The notes under the pieces: generated by a model
What the model was told of the DNA's origin: nothing
The model's input: the letters and a program-made list of their open reading frames with translations, nothing else
Database searches by the model: none
In this document: in pieces, positions 11,343 through 23,357 of the stretch
Layout: each line of letters starts with the position of its first letter
Position numbering within the stretch: the first letter of the stretch is position 1
Made by a program: the position numbers and the translations under genes
Assembly (NCBI GenBank): GCA_950097015.1
Contig: CATNEN010000033.1
Coordinates: 3,642,001-3,706,000, forward strand
Direction of reading: 5' to 3'
Length of the DNA: 64,000 bases
Origin: Macrostomum hystrix
Taxonomy: Eukaryota; Platyhelminthes; Macrostomidae

Positions 11343-14300
11343 GTTTATTTAGTACTACTGCTATTGTTGCTACCGCCGCAGTTGAAGTCAACAAATTGTA
11401 ACGCAGTACTCAGTTGTTAAACACTGCCACTGTATCAATTAGCTCTAACATCCTCAGACTAATTGTTTGCCATTAGCAATTCTAGGAGTCTCAATTTTCT
11501 GATAGAAATAGAGAGGAGTAAGCACTTTTAGCAAACTGCATTAGCAATGTGCGAATCTGCCAGCTGTTGATTGACTATTGCCGTGGGCCAAATTTCAGTA
11601 AATATTCATTTGCAGAATGGTGCTAAAGTATGCAGTGACGGACACGACAGCTGCAAGCAAACAGCAGCTGGATTGGGGTTCGTTTATACTGAGCAGACAT
11701 GTGGGGCAGATGTACTAATCCGCGATTATCATAGTAAAGCCTCTGTACCGTTGCCAGTACGGGCTTTGTACTTTGGACTATTCCCTTAGCTAAGCTTGCC
11801 AAATTGTGGAGCTCAACTTATAGGCAGCGATTGTGTGCTCAGCAATAGGGGCCGGCTTTTGCAGCTGAGCAAGCAAACGGGAGAAATTTCTTAAAACGAA
11901 AAACTATTTCCCAAAAATCCCCTTTTGAACCGTTCGCGTCACTTAGCAGAAGCCGAGTAGAAAACAAGTTTAGGGATTTCTCCTTGGGGAAATCTGTTAA
12001 AATCGAACGACCAGACCTCTCAAACCTAATATTAGCTTTGAGTTACGCAAACATTTGCTGCCAGAATTCGGCTCTGCTGATACAGGCTTGGCTTATAGCA
12101 GCCGGCGCTAACTCCATTGGGCGAACTATTGATGGGAGATCATGGTCAGTTGCATTTGTATTTGCTATCTGGATATAGTGTAGCTAAGGCAGGGATGAGT
12201 GTCCTTGAGCTCGCTTCCCTGGCGAAGCCACACTCATTTGGGGCGCAGTGGGGAGTGAAGGCTTGGAGGCTTGTCGTGCAATTGACGCTTGAGGGATTGA
12301 GGGAATGGGAATCAGATCCCATTTGAGGACTTGGGTTTCTATTGGGTGTCTAATCGAATTCGAGAAAAAAAATGGCTTGCGGTTGATCTACGAATGGTGG
12401 ATTTTGCTCAGATTGAGGATTACCTATGGATTGGGGAATCAGCTAACTATTTGGGAGTTATCAAGGGATTGGGAATTGGGAATCGAATCCCAAAAAAGCG
12501 CCACGAAAGCCTCACCGAGGAATTGCGTCAGCAGGAGCTCAGCCGAGCGATGCCGCTCGAGCGCTGCCTGCCGTTCCATGGCCGAGAAAACGGCGGCGCC
12601 TAGAAACGTGTACGCAACCACAGAAGCCAAAAACAGCGCGGCCCGCCGGCCCTGGCTGCTCCGGCCCCGGCAGGTGCGCAGAGCGGCGCCCAGACCGCTT
12701 GAGCACAGCGCGGCGTCCGGCTCCCTGCGGTCGATTGGGATTCTGAATTTGGGATTCCAGTGACTGTATTCTGTGATCCTATTAACTGTTCTAGGATTCC
12801 AGTGACTGTATTCTGTGATCCTATCAACTGTTCTAGGATTCCAGTGACTGTATTCTGTGATCCTATTAACTGTTCTAGGATTCCAGTGACTGTATTCTGT
12901 GATCCTATTAACTGTTCTAGGATTCCAGCGACTGTATTCTGTGATCCTATTAACTGTTCTAGGATTCCAGCGACTGTATTCTGTGATCCTATTAACTGTT
13001 CTAGGATTCCAGTGACTGTTCTAGGATTCCAGTGACTGTTCTAGGATTCCAGTGACTGTGTTCTGTGATCCTATAAACTGTTCTAGGATTCCAGTGACTG
13101 TTCTAGGATTCCAGTGACTGTTCTAGGATTCCAGTGACTGTGTTCTAGGATTCCAGTGACTGTTCTAGGATTCCAGTGACTGTTCTAGGATTCCAGTGAC
13201 TGTTCTAGGATTCCAATGAATGTGCTAGGATTCCAGTGACTGTTCTAGGATTCCAGTGACTGTGTTCTAGGATTCCAGTGACCGTGTTCTAGGATTACAG
13301 TGACTATTCTAGGATTCCAGTGACTGTTCTAGGATTCCAGTGACTGTGTTCTAGGATTCCAGTGACTGTTCTAGGATTCCAGTGACTGTTCTAGGATTCT
13401 AGTGACTGTTCTAGGATTCCAGTGACTGTGTTCTAGGATTCCAGTGACTGTTCTAGGATTCCAGTGACTGTTCTAGGATTCCAGTGACTGTTCTAGGATT
13501 CCAGTGACTGTTCTAGGATTCCAGTGACTGTGTTCTAGGATTCCAGTGACTGTGTTCTAGGATTCCAGTGACTGTTCTAGGATTCCAGTGACTGTTCTAG
13601 GATTACAGTGACTGTTCTAGGATTCCAGTGACTGTTCTAGGATTCCAGTGACTGTTCTAGGATTACAGTGACTGTTCTAGGATTACAGTGACTGTGTTCT
13701 AGGATTCCAGTGACGGTTCTAGGATTCCAGTGACTGTTCTAGGATTCCAGTGACTGTTCTAGGATTCCAGTGACTGTTTTAGGATTACAGTGACTGTGTT
13801 CTAGGATTACAGTGACTGTTCTAGGATTACAGTGCTTGGATTCCGGGACTATAAGTGTATGCAGAGCTAAAGCTTTCACATTGTCGATGCTGCAAGCATA
13901 AAGGTGACTAATGTTTCAAGCAATGCTTCTTCGATCGTAAAATAACTGAAATAAAGGAAAAAATCAAGTACGAGAATGGAAATGAACTTTTATGATTCAA
14001 TGAACTAAAGTCACAATATTTATAATATTATTCAGCCAGGAACACTTCCGCGTGTATGTATGAAGTCTATTTTAGTGCAGGCCGGGCAGTCTGTCTGGAA
14101 TGCTGTGAAATCAAATTGAAGAACAAAAAACGAATTAACGATTCCCTTTGAGTAGTTTGAGATGTTTTTCAACACGCAGAAGAGTTTTTCGCATTGGAAA
14201 TCAAGACTTTAATATAAAACAATGGGTCCCGTTAAGGTCTTCCTCGATTGGAAGAGTTCACAAGAGGAATTGCCCATCGAGATTGGATTCTTAACAGAGT

Positions 14301-16302
14301 AAAGAATTCCTCCACTGAGAAAGGATTCCCCACTGATAAAGGATTCCCCAATGAGTAGGGATTCCCCCACTGAGAAAGGATTCCCTACTGTGATGGGATT
14401 CCCCATCGAGAAAGGATTCTCCACTGAGAAAGGATTCCCCACTGAGTAGGGATTCCCCCACTAAGAAAGGATTCCCCACTGATAAAGGATTTCCCACTGA
14501 GAAAGGATTCCCCACTGATAAAGGATTCCCAAATGAGTAGGGATTCCCCCACTGAGAAAGGATTCCCTACTGAGATGGGATTCCCCATCGAGAAAGGATT
14601 CTCCACTGAGAAAGGATTCCCCACTGAGTAGGGATTCCCCCACTGAGAGAGGATTCTCTACTGGGATGGGATTCCCCATCGAGAAAGGATTCTCCACTGA
14701 GAAAGGATTCCCCACTGAGTTAGGATTCGCAATTAATCCGTTCGCAAAATAAATAAGCAAAGAAAGTATTTCTTGATGTAGAACTGATTTCCCCAGACAA
14801 AATATATTTCCCCGCTTAGAAGGGATTCCCATAAACAAAGGACAGGCAGAAAGGATTCCTCACTTGATAGGAATTCCTGATTAAGAAATGACTCTCACCG
14901 AGAAGGTATTCCCACTTAGAAGGGATTCCCACTGAGAAAAAATTATCCACTCAGAAGGGATTCCCCGTTGAGAAGGAATTCCCTAATGAAAAGGGATTCC
15001 GCACTGAGAAGGGATTCCCGCATGATTTTTGCTCAATTTAGTTCAGGATAATTTTTAGTTCAGGAGTAGGTTTCTAGCAGACTGGGCAGAAGCATGAGCA
15101 AACAATAGGAAACCAGATACAGGAAAAATTTTTGGCTTGGCTGAGAGAATTCAGCAGTGACTAAAGCAATGCAAATACCTGCTTTGTGCTTATTTTTTCA
15201 TTAAACAATGAGACTTAACCTGGGCTCCAACAATCACAGCATGCAACTGTGATTGTCACGGCAACCAGGGTTTCTGGCGTGCAGCAGACTTTAGCATTTG
15301 GTGACACGGCAGAATGTGCTATGAGAAGGACAGGGGACTGAAGCGATGGAAGGCGGGATGTCCGGGCGGCCATTGAGCAAACTCACTGGGTAGAGTAGTA
15401 ACGGTAGCGGACAAGGACAAATTCATTAACACACGGTACTGCGATAGTCTAGTGATTAAATCACACGCATCATTGTGAACATGTCTCATTGTCTGACGCT
15501 TTATCGAAATCAGACAAGAACTGTGACATATAGGACACAGGACACACACAAAGGACACAGGACACACACAAGGGGCACAGGACACACACAAAGGACACAG
15601 GACACACAAGGGGCACAGGACACACATAAGGGGCACAGGACATACACAAGGGGCACAGGACATACACAGAGGATACTGGACACACACACAGAATACTGGA
15701 CACACACAGAGGATACAGGAGACACACAGGACACACACACAGAATACTGGACACACACAGAGGATACAGGAGACACAGAGGACACACACAGAGGATACAG
15801 GAGACACACAGGACACACACAGAGGATACAGGAGACACACAGGACACACACAGAATACTGGACACACACAGAGGATACAGGAGACACACAGGACACACAC
15901 AGAGGATACAGGAGACACAGAGGATACAGGAGACACAGAGGATACAGGAGACACAGAGGACACACACAGAGGATACAGGGGACACACAGGACACACACAC
16001 AGGATACAGGGCACATACAGAGGATACAGGAGACACACAGAGGATACAGGAGACACACAGAGGATACAGGAGACACACAGAGGATACAGGAGACACAGAG
16101 GATACAGGGGACACACAGGACACACACAGAGGATACAGGGGACACACAGGACACACAGGATACAGGACACATACAGAGGATACAGAATGAACACAGAGGA
16201 CAAAGGAATGAGGTTTCTTAAGTGTCTGAAATCCGAATAAAGCTAAAAGTGCAAATCAGAACCAGACTCCATGCAAACCTACCATGCGTTTGTTGGAGGC
16301 AT
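9781..16302 (-). CDS. Two-pore-domain potassium channel (K2P/KCNK family)
   Basis: Minus-strand exons 16302-16283, 12724-12516, 10829-10329 and 10127-9781 give 358 residues ending in TGA. Topology is typical K2P: TM1 about 35-54 (FLASVVAYTFLGAAVFSAME), an extracellular cap, first pore loop with selectivity filter TVGYGD (131-136), TM2 about 142-166, TM3 about 188-210, second filter TIGFGD (235-240), TM4 about 252-277, then an acidic Ser/Glu-rich cytoplasmic tail. Members dimerise to form a background K+ leak pore in the plasma membrane. An NGT N-glycosylation site (107-109) lies in the cap. The first exon contributes only six codons plus two bases and is inferred from a start ATG, donor TG|GTAGGT and matching phase. 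The other exons are firm. The intron 10328-10128 appears to use a GC donor (CAG|GCAAGT), which the reading frame requires. Subfamily not assigned. Confidence 0.9.
10850..11150. repeat. 27-bp minisatellite in K2P intron
   Basis: About 11 copies of a 27-bp unit containing GGATCTGGGAACAGGATGGG and AGACTGG, starting about 20 bp from the acceptor of K2P exon 10829-10329. Confidence 0.95.
11171..11342. repeat. (CTA)n trinucleotide array with TGC and TGT variants
   Basis: About 57 triplets of CTA/TAC/ACT, with scattered CTG and GTT variants, in the K2P intron. Read in frame it gives poly-Leu on plus or poly-Val on minus. These are artefacts of composition. Confidence 0.97.
11343..12202. other. K2P intron, unique part
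   Basis: Non-repetitive intron sequence between the CTA array and the SINE fragment. No coding region recognised on either strand. Confidence 0.5.
12203..12296 (+). mobile_element. Fragment of the tRNA-derived SINE (copy C)
   Basis: Starts at a diverged box-B-like CTTGAGCTCGCTTCCC and continues GAAGCCACACTCATTTGG, GTGAAGGCTTGG, TTGTCGTGCAATTGACG, CTTGAGGG. Every block aligns in order with the copies at 18083 (plus) and 58743 (minus). The box A portion is missing, so this is an old truncated copy in the K2P intron. Confidence 0.72.
12755..13850. repeat. 20-bp and 42-bp minisatellite in K2P first intron
   Basis: First a longer unit of about 42 bp (GATTCCAGTGACTGTATTCT followed by GTGATCCTATTAACTGTTCTAG), about six copies. 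It then collapses to its 20-bp core GATTCCAGTGACTGTTCTAG repeated about 40 times. The array starts about 30 bp upstream (gene sense) of exon 12724-12516. Confidence 0.95.
13851..14270. other. K2P first intron, unique part
   Basis: AT-rich sequence between two arrays. Nothing recognised. Confidence 0.4.
14271..15030. repeat. 18-20 bp degenerate minisatellite
   Basis: Repeated GATTCCCCACTGAGAAAG and variants (CATCGAGAAAG, ACTGATAAAG, GAGTAGG). A higher-order block of about 190 bp recurs (compare 14330-14420, 14520-14610 and 14640-14710). An interruption of about 75 bp lies at 14725-14800 and decay is stronger after 14830. Confidence 0.9.
15525..16195. repeat. CA-rich compound minisatellite
   Basis: Units such as AGGACACACAAAGGGCAC, then ACACAGAGGATACAGGAG, mixed in lengths of about 18-27 bp. 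Together with 14271-15030 it fills the long intron separating the inferred first K2P exon from the second. Confidence 0.93.
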
Positions 16303-17140
16303 CTGGGACACCAGAGAGCCAATTGAGGCCTGTGATCTACCACAGAAAAAAGGCAAGAGCTCAAACTAAGCTGCTTCCACCACTGAAGGCAATTGCTCAA
16401 TAAAAGCAGGTAAATACTCGTAGGTGTGAGTTGCAGACATTTGCGCCAATCAGGCAGTCCACTGGCTGCACTGCTGTACGGGTGGCCACTCTGCTCTGAT
16501 CATGGTCTCTGCTCATTGGGATGCGGGCATTGCGATAGGAAATTAACCTCATTTTGGATAGGTTCTGCTCAAAATCCGCCAACTCAGTTCAGTTGATTTC
16601 AAAAGAGCTTTCAGTTGAGCTCTTGTTCAAAGACCGTCTTTTCACGGTTTTAATTCGCAGTCCCTCTGTTCCCGCTGGTGGCAGCCTGACACGGCTGGCT
16701 TCCGACCTTGACCTTGGCTGGGTCAGCCGACTACTTCGAGTAGTGACCTACTTCAAACTGAGCTTTCTCTTACCGCCGATCGAATTCGGCTGATGAAGTT
16801 CTTGCCATTGGAGTTCAACCCCCTCAACCTCATCCGATGGTTCGGCTCGTTACAAACTACGCGAAAAAGTGTACTTCAAAAACTTTACCAAGACTTTAAA
16901 CCAAAATTTGAAAGAGGAAATGGCATGCGCAAAATTTTATTTGATTTACTGTGGTAAATTTACAGCACAAAACAATGAAAACTGAGAAATACACGAATAA
17001 AAAGCTTTTTGAATAAAAATAGTCGAATCACTTAGCTCTATTCATAAATGAAATGATGTAAACATATGATGCATCACGTAATGAGCGTGAAAGAGCACGG
17101 AATTATTGAAACTTTGGATTATGCTTGGATTCGAGGTGCA
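16303..17140. other. Region upstream of the K2P start, no gene seen
   Basis: If the K2P ATG at 16302 is right, this holds its 5' UTR and promoter. On the minus strand a pyrimidine tract and AG lie just before the first-exon sequence (plus-strand CTACCACAGAAAAAAGGC near 16338), so a 5' UTR exon may start there by cis- or trans-splicing. The rest is AT-rich with no recognised coding. Confidence 0.35.
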
Positions 17141-17144
17141 GGTT

Positions 17145-18060
17145 CACACTTGTGGCTGGGTGTACACCAAGTGTGGGCTGCTGCTGGCTGGGTGTACACC
17201 GAGTGTTGGCTGCTGGTGGCTGGGTGTACACCGAGTGTGGGCTGCTGGTGGCTGGGTGTACACCGAGTGTGGGCTGTTGGTGGGTGTACACCGAGTGTGG
17301 GCTGCTGGTGGCTGGGTGTACACCGAGTTTGGGCTTCTGGTGGCTGGGTGTACACCGAGTGTGGGCTGCTGGTGGCTGGGTGTACACCGAGTGTGGGCTG
17401 TTGGTGGGTGTACACCGAGTGTGGGCTGCTGGTGGCTGGGTGTACACCGAGTTTGGGCTTCTGGTGGCTGGGTGTACACCGAGTGTGGGCTGCTGGTGGC
17501 TGTGTGTACACCGAGTGTGGGCTGTTGGTGGGTGTACACCGAGTGTGGGCTGTTGGTGGGTGTACACCGAGTGTGGGCTGCTGGTGGCTGGGTGTACACC
17601 GAGTTTGGGCTTCTGGTGGCTGGGTGTACACCGAGTGTGGGCTGCTGGTGGCTGGGTGTACACCGAGTGTGGGCTGTTGGTGGGTGTACACCGAGTGTGG
17701 GCTGCTGGTGGCTGGGTGTACACCGAGTGTGGGCTGTTGGTGGGTGTACACCGAGTTTGGGCTTCTGGTGGCTGGGTGTACACCGAGTGTGGGCTGCTGG
17801 TGGCTGGGTGAACACCGAGTTGGGCTTCTGGTGGCTGGGTGTACACCGAGTGTGGGCTGTTGGTGGGTGTACACCGAGTGTGGGCTGCTGGTGGCTGTGT
17901 GTACACCGAGTTTGGGCTTCTGGTGGCTGGGTGTACACCGAGTGTCGGCTGCTGGTGGCTGGGTGTACACCGAGTGTGGGCTTCTGGTGGCTGGGTGTAC
18001 ACCGAGTGTGGGCTGTTGGTGGGTGTACACCGAGTGTGGGCTGCTGGTGCGTGGGTGTAC
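17145..18060. repeat. 32-bp and 23-bp minisatellite
   Basis: Units built from GGTGTACACCGAGTGTGGGC followed by TGCTGGTGGCTG. Shorter units lack part of GCTGGTGGCTG and read TGTTGGTG instead. About 30 copies. The array ends directly at the SINE copy at 18083. Confidence 0.95.
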
Positions 18061-18082
18061 ATTGGGGTGCTGGCGGGTGGGA

Positions 18083-18244
18083 GTGGCAGAGCGGTTAACG
18101 CATTTGCCTCTCGCACCAATGTCGATTTCAGCTCGATTCCGCAACGAGGCCACATTCATTTGGGGCTTGCCGTGCAGTTTACGCCCTTGAGGGCCAACCT
18201 CCAAGGCACAGTGAGAGTGTACACTGCATGACGATGAGAAAGTC
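18083..18244 (+). mobile_element. tRNA-derived SINE-like element (copy A)
   Basis: The head has a box A-like GTGGCAGAGCGGTTAACGC and, 40 bases on, a box B-like GCTCGATTCCGC: the spacing and sequence of an RNA polymerase III internal promoter derived from a Leu/Ser-type tRNA. The body shares GGCCACATTCATTTGG, CGTGCAGTTTACG, CCTTGAGGGCCAACCTCCAA and ACTGCATGACGATGAGAAA with the minus-strand copy at 58743-58929. It is flanked on both sides by pieces of the neighbouring minisatellite (GTACATTGGGGTGCTGGCGG). No intact tRNA cloverleaf is claimed. Confidence 0.8.
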
Positions 18245-18394
18245 AGGGCAGATGTACACGTGCGGCATCTGTGCGCGTCTGTGCTCAGGAGTCAGCGAAA
18301 TGGGCAGAACTGCCTCCTCGCTGGCTGTAGGTCCAGTATCACCGAATGATGTGCCATTGCACACAGCCCTCCTGCATTTTTATATTGGTTTTTG

Positions 18395-19405
18395 CTGGCG
18401 GGTGGATGTACATTGGGGTGCTGGCGGATGGGTGTTCATTGGGGTGCTGGCGGGTGGGTGTACATTGGGGTTCTGGCGGGTGGGTGTTCATTGGGGTTCT
18501 GGCGGGTGGATGTTCATTGGGGTTCTGGCGGGTGGGTGTTCATTGGGGTGCTGGCGGGTGGGTGTTCATTGGGGTGCTGGCAGGTGGGTGTTCATTGGGG
18601 TGCTGGCAGGTGGGTGTTCATTGGGGTGCAGGCGGTTGGGTGTTCATTGGGGTGCAGGCGGTTGGGTGTTCATTGGGGTGCTGGCGGGTGGATGTTCATT
18701 GGGGTGCAGGCGGTTGGGTGTTCATTGGGGTGCTGGCAGGTGGGTGTTCATTGGGGTGCTGGCAGGTGGGTGTTCATTGGGGTGCAGGCGGTTGGGTGTT
18801 CATTGGGGTGCAGGCGGTTGGGTGTTCATTGGGGTGCTGGCGGGTGGATGTTCATTGGGGTGCTGGCAGGTGGGTGTTCATTGGGGTGCAGGCGGTTGGG
18901 TGTTCATTGGGGTGCTGGCAGGTGGGTGTTCATTGGGGTGCAGGCGGTTGGGTGTTCATTGGGGTGCTGGCAGGTGGGTGTTCATTGGGGTGCAGGCGGT
19001 TGGGTGTTCATTGGGGTGCTGGCAGGTGGGTGTTCATTGGGGTGCAGGCGGTTGGGTGTTCATTTGGGTGCTGGCAGGTGGGTGTTCATTGGGGTGCTGG
19101 CGGGTGGGTGTTCATTGGGGTGCTGGCGGGTGGGTGTTCATTGGGGTGCTGGCGGGTGGGTGTTCATTGGGGTGCTGGCAGGTGGGTGTTCATTGGGGTG
19201 CTGGCGGGTGGGTGTTCATTGGGGTGCTGGCGGGTGGGTGTTCATTGGGGTGCTGGCGGGTGGGTGTTCATTGGGGTGCTGGCAGGTGGGTGTTCATTGG
19301 GGTGCTGGCGGGTGGGTGTTCATTGGGGTGCTGGCGGGTGGGTGTTCATTGGGGTGCTGGCGGGTGGGTGTTCATTGGGGTGCTGTCGGGTGGGTGTACA
19401 TTGAT
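18395..19405. repeat. 26-bp minisatellite
   Basis: About 38 copies of a 26-bp unit, TGTTCATTGGGGTGCTGGCG plus GGTGGG, with variants GCAGGCGGT and GCTGGCAGG. One copy-like segment already occurs on the far side of the SINE (18057-18080). Confidence 0.97.
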
Positions 19406-19750
19406 AGCAAATATTTAAATTTTATTAAACCAATAATAACGCATAAACCAAAACCAAAATGAAAGTATGTCGTCATTTTGAATCGATACGAAAACCGATG
19501 GACTAAGGAAGGCGTTTAAAAAGTAAAATAAAGGCCACAGCGGGTATTTAGAGATGGCGAGATTCTGAAGCAATTGAATTGCTGGATAATAGGTAAGCAG
19601 TAACGAAAGTCACGGCATTGGGTAAAGTATAGAGTGGCATCCAAAATGTAAAAAAAACACAGAAAAAATGGTTTGGCTACTTCATTAACTTATTGGCGCT
19701 GAAAATGAGCCAGAAAATCAATCACCAAACATACAGACTTTCTATAAGCC

Positions 19751-22318
19751 TCATTCAACAAAGAAACTGCAGTCCTGCGAGCTAGAGTGCAGCTCAAACA
19801 CCAGCAACAGCTGGCTAAAGTCGGGACCGCCGTTGCGCAGGCAGCGCAGTTTGACCGCAGCCCGGCGGCCAATCAGCTGATCCAAGCTGGCCAGGCGCGG
19901 ACGGCCGAGCCGGGGCAGACTGGACAAGGCGGAGGAACCTGCGGCTTGCATGGAGACAGGGATTGAGCGCTGCTGCTGCTGCTGTTGCGGACTCAGCGGG
20001 TCGCAAACCTTAGGCAAGAAAAAAGGAGAATAAAAACAATGCTGGTAAGAACACACAGTTGCCATTATCAGACACAGTTGCCATTATCACACACACAGTT
20101 GCCATTGTCAGACACACAGTTGCCATTATCACACACACAGTTGCCATTGTCAGACACACAGTTGCCATTATCACACACACAGTTGCCATTGTCAGACACA
20201 CAGTTGCCATTATCAGACACACAGTTGACATTATCACACACACAGTTGCCATTATCACACACACAGTTTCCATTATCAGACACACAGTTGCCATTATCAC
20301 ACACACAGTTGCCATTATCACACACACAGTTGCCATTATCAGACACACAGTTGCCATTATCAGACACACAGTTTCCATTGTCAGACAAAGTTGCCATTAT
20401 CACACACACAGTTGCCATTATCACACACACAGTTGCCATTATCAGACACAGTTGCCATTATCACACACACAGTTGCCATTGTCAGACACACAGTTGCCAT
20501 TATCACACACACAGTTGCCATTGTCAGACACACAGTTGCCATTATCAGACACACAGTTGACATTATCAGACACACAGTTGACATTATCAGACACACAGTT
20601 GCCATTATCACACACACAGTTGCCATTGTCAGACACACAGTTGCCATTATCAGACACACAGTTGCCATTATCAGACACACAGTTGACATTATCAGACACA
20701 CAGTTGCCATTGTCAGACACACAGTTGACATTATCAGACACACAGTTGACATTATCAGACACACAGTTGCCATTATCAGACACACAGTTGACATTATCAG
20801 ACACACAGTTGCCATTATCAGACACACAGTTGCCATTGTCAGACACACAGTTGCCATTATCACACACACAGTTGCCATTATCAGACACACAGTTGCCATT
20901 ATCAGACACACAGTTTCCATTATCAGACAAAGTTGCCATTATCACACACACAGTTGCCATTATCACACACACAGTTGCCATTATCACACACACAGTTTCC
21001 ATTATCAGACACACAGTTGCCATTATCACACACACAGTTGCCATTATCACACACACAGTTTCCATTATCAGACACACAGTTGCCATTATCACACACACAG
21101 TTTCCATTGTCAGACACACAGTTGCCATTATCACACACACAGTTGCCATTATCAGACACACAGTTGCCATTATCAGACACACAGTTTCCATTATCAGACA
21201 AAGTTGCCATTATCACACACACAGTTGCCATTATCACACACACAGTTGCCATTATCACACACACAGTTTCCATTATCAGACACACAGTTGCCATTATCAC
21301 ACACACAGTTGCCATTATCACACACACAGTTTCCATTATCAGACACACAGTTGCCATTATCACACACACAGTTGCCATTATCAGACACACAGTTGCCATT
21401 ATCAGACACACAGTTTCCATTATCAGACAAAGTTGCCATTATCACACACACAGTTGCCATTATCACACACACAGTTGCCATTATCACACACACAGTTGCC
21501 ATTATCACACACACAGTTGCCATTATCACACACACAGTTGCCATTATCAGACACACAGTTGCCATTATCAGACACACAGTTGCCATTATCACACACACAG
21601 TTGCCATTATCAGACACACAGTTGCCATTGTCAGACACACAGTTGCCATTATCAGACACACAGTTGCCATTATCAGACACACAGTTGCCATTATCAGACA
21701 CACAGCTGCCATTATCACACACACAGTTTCCATTATCAGACAAAGTTGCCATTATCACACACACAGTTGCCATTATCAGACACACAGTTGCCATTGTCAG
21801 ACACACAGTTGCCATTATCAGACACACAGTTGCCATTATCAGACACACAGCTGCCATTATCAGACACACAGCTGCCATTATCAGACACAGTTTCCAATAC
21901 ACCGGAAATGAGTTCTTACTTGAAACTCCAACGCGAGTACATCGCCAAACAGGTTCCCGCCGCAGCGCTGGAACCTTCCAAACAGCAGGCCAGGCCAGTT
22001 CGCACAGGTCGGCAGCGAGGCCAGCAACTGCGGAGTCACAAACAACGCGGCCTGGCTGAAGTCGCTGGTGTCGATGTTGCCGGCGAGGCCGCGAAAGAAG
22101 GTCGCCCAACCAAGGACATCGGTCAGGCGGGCGCAGTCGAGCCGATGTCGTGGCCAGTCTGCCCGCTGACAGTCGCGGCTGCAGTACAAGGCGTTTCTGC
22201 ACCTACTGCAGAGCTGGCAATGGCACAGAGCTGAGCAGTTCAGGCAGGGCAGGAAGCCGGGCCGCGACAGGTCGTCGGGCTCCTGCTGCTGCTGCTGCTG
22301 CTGGTGTTTGGCAGCTTC
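19751..22318 (-). CDS. MYND zinc-finger protein, 5' end not resolved
   Basis: Two exons on the minus strand: 22318-21920 (acceptor GTTCTCCAG, donor CAA|GTAAGA) and 20008-19751 (acceptor TTGCCTAAG, stop TGA). Both are phase 0 and give 218 residues. The MYND zinc finger is clear: CLNC, then CQLCSRC, YCSRDCQ, DWPRHRLDC, about residues 24-60 of this piece. These Cys/His residues bind two zincs and MYND domains usually mediate protein-protein contacts. Poly-Gln runs flank the domain (about 6-12) and recur at the start of the last exon. The C-terminal half (FGDVLALEFQ onward) resembles no family I recognise. A start codon is missing, so at least one upstream exon is expected, unless translation begins at an ATG at 22357 in the same open frame. 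A minus-strand AATAAA lies near 19421-19426. Confidence 0.75.
20050..21895. repeat. 21-bp minisatellite filling the MYND gene intron
   Basis: About 88 copies of a 21-bp unit, ACACAGTTGCCATTATCAGA and variants (ATCACAC, TTGTCAGA, TTGACATT, TTTCCATT). A punctuating variant, CAGACAAAGTTGCC, recurs at about 20382, 20924, 21195, 21424 and 21737. Because 21 is a multiple of three, whole frames remain open for hundreds of codons. Confidence 0.97.
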
Positions 22319-22469
22319 CTGGAGAACGCACAAGTACGCAATATTTGAGGAGTACAAATAAATTCAATAAATAAATTGGGAACTTCGGGATAATGTACTA
22401 TTAGTGTCCTGGTGGTGTGTACTAACTAGAGGAATTTACCTTCAATATGCGGTCTAATCAATCCCTAGG

Positions 22470-23030
22470 AATCCACCATGGGAAATCCTACTCCGTGGAA
22501 ACGCCATGGGAAATCACTCCCTCTGAATACGCCATGGGAAATCCCTCCCCTGGAATACACCATGGGAAATCCCTCCCCTGGAATACACCATGGGAAATCC
22601 TACTCCGTGGAAACGCCATGGGAAATCCCTCCCTCTGAATACGCCATGGGAAATCCCTCCCCTGGAATACACCATGGGAAATCCCTCCCCTGGAATACAC
22701 CATGGGAAATCCTACTCCGTGGAAACGCCATGGGAAATCCCTCCCCTGGAATACACCATGGGAAATTCCTCCCCTGGAATACACCATGGGAAATTCCTCC
22801 CCTGGAATACACCATGGGAAATCCTACTCCGTGGAAACGCCATGGGAAATCCCTCCCCTGGAATACACCATGGGAAATCCCACCCTTGGAATACGCCATG
22901 GGAAATCCCTCCCCTGGAATACGCCATGGGAAATCCCTCCCCTGGAATACGTCATGGGAAATCCCTCCCCTGGAATACGCCATGGGAAATCCCTCCCCTG
23001 GAATACGCCATCGGATATCCGACTCCGTGG
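22470..23030. repeat. 28-bp minisatellite
   Basis: About 20 copies of a 28-bp unit: CCATGGGAAATCCCTCCCCT plus GGAATACA, alternating with a variant AATCCTACTCCGTGGAAACG. Decayed copies and an ATCGATCTGCCACCCACT sub-repeat extend to about 23215. Confidence 0.95.
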
Positions 23031-23357
23031 ACATCAACTTCACTTCATAATATCGATCTGTCACCCACTTCACTCAATTTTATCGATCTGCCACCCACTC
23101 CACTTCATTTTATCGATCTGCCACCCACTACACTATACGCCATGGGAAATCCCACTCCTAATATACTACATGGGAAATCCTACCCCGGTGATTGATATGG
23201 GGTATCCCACTGTTTATCTGATCTAAGCTTAATATATAAATTCTTTGATGAGCAGATCGAATCAGGAAAAAAAAATTCTTGAAAAAAGGCAAGCTGCGAC
23301 AGCGTGTTTTTGTCTCACCAGATGTATAAAAGTCTCCCTAGAAAAGCTTTTATTATT

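Noticed and set aside
11160-11420. Poly-Leu or poly-Val protein
   Set aside because: A CTA microsatellite within the K2P intron.
18083-18160. Functional tRNA gene
   Set aside because: Box A and box B are present, but I could not pair an acceptor or anticodon stem, and the same sequence recurs with a SINE-like body.
17066-19462. Several 220-396 codon Cys/Trp/Gly-rich frames
   Set aside because: Translation of 32-bp and 26-bp arrays in all frames; no start context, domain or splice support.
20050-22234. Open frames of up to 666 codons on both strands
   Set aside because: Produced by a stop-free 21-bp minisatellite; only the MYND exons at its edges have family resemblance and splice signals.
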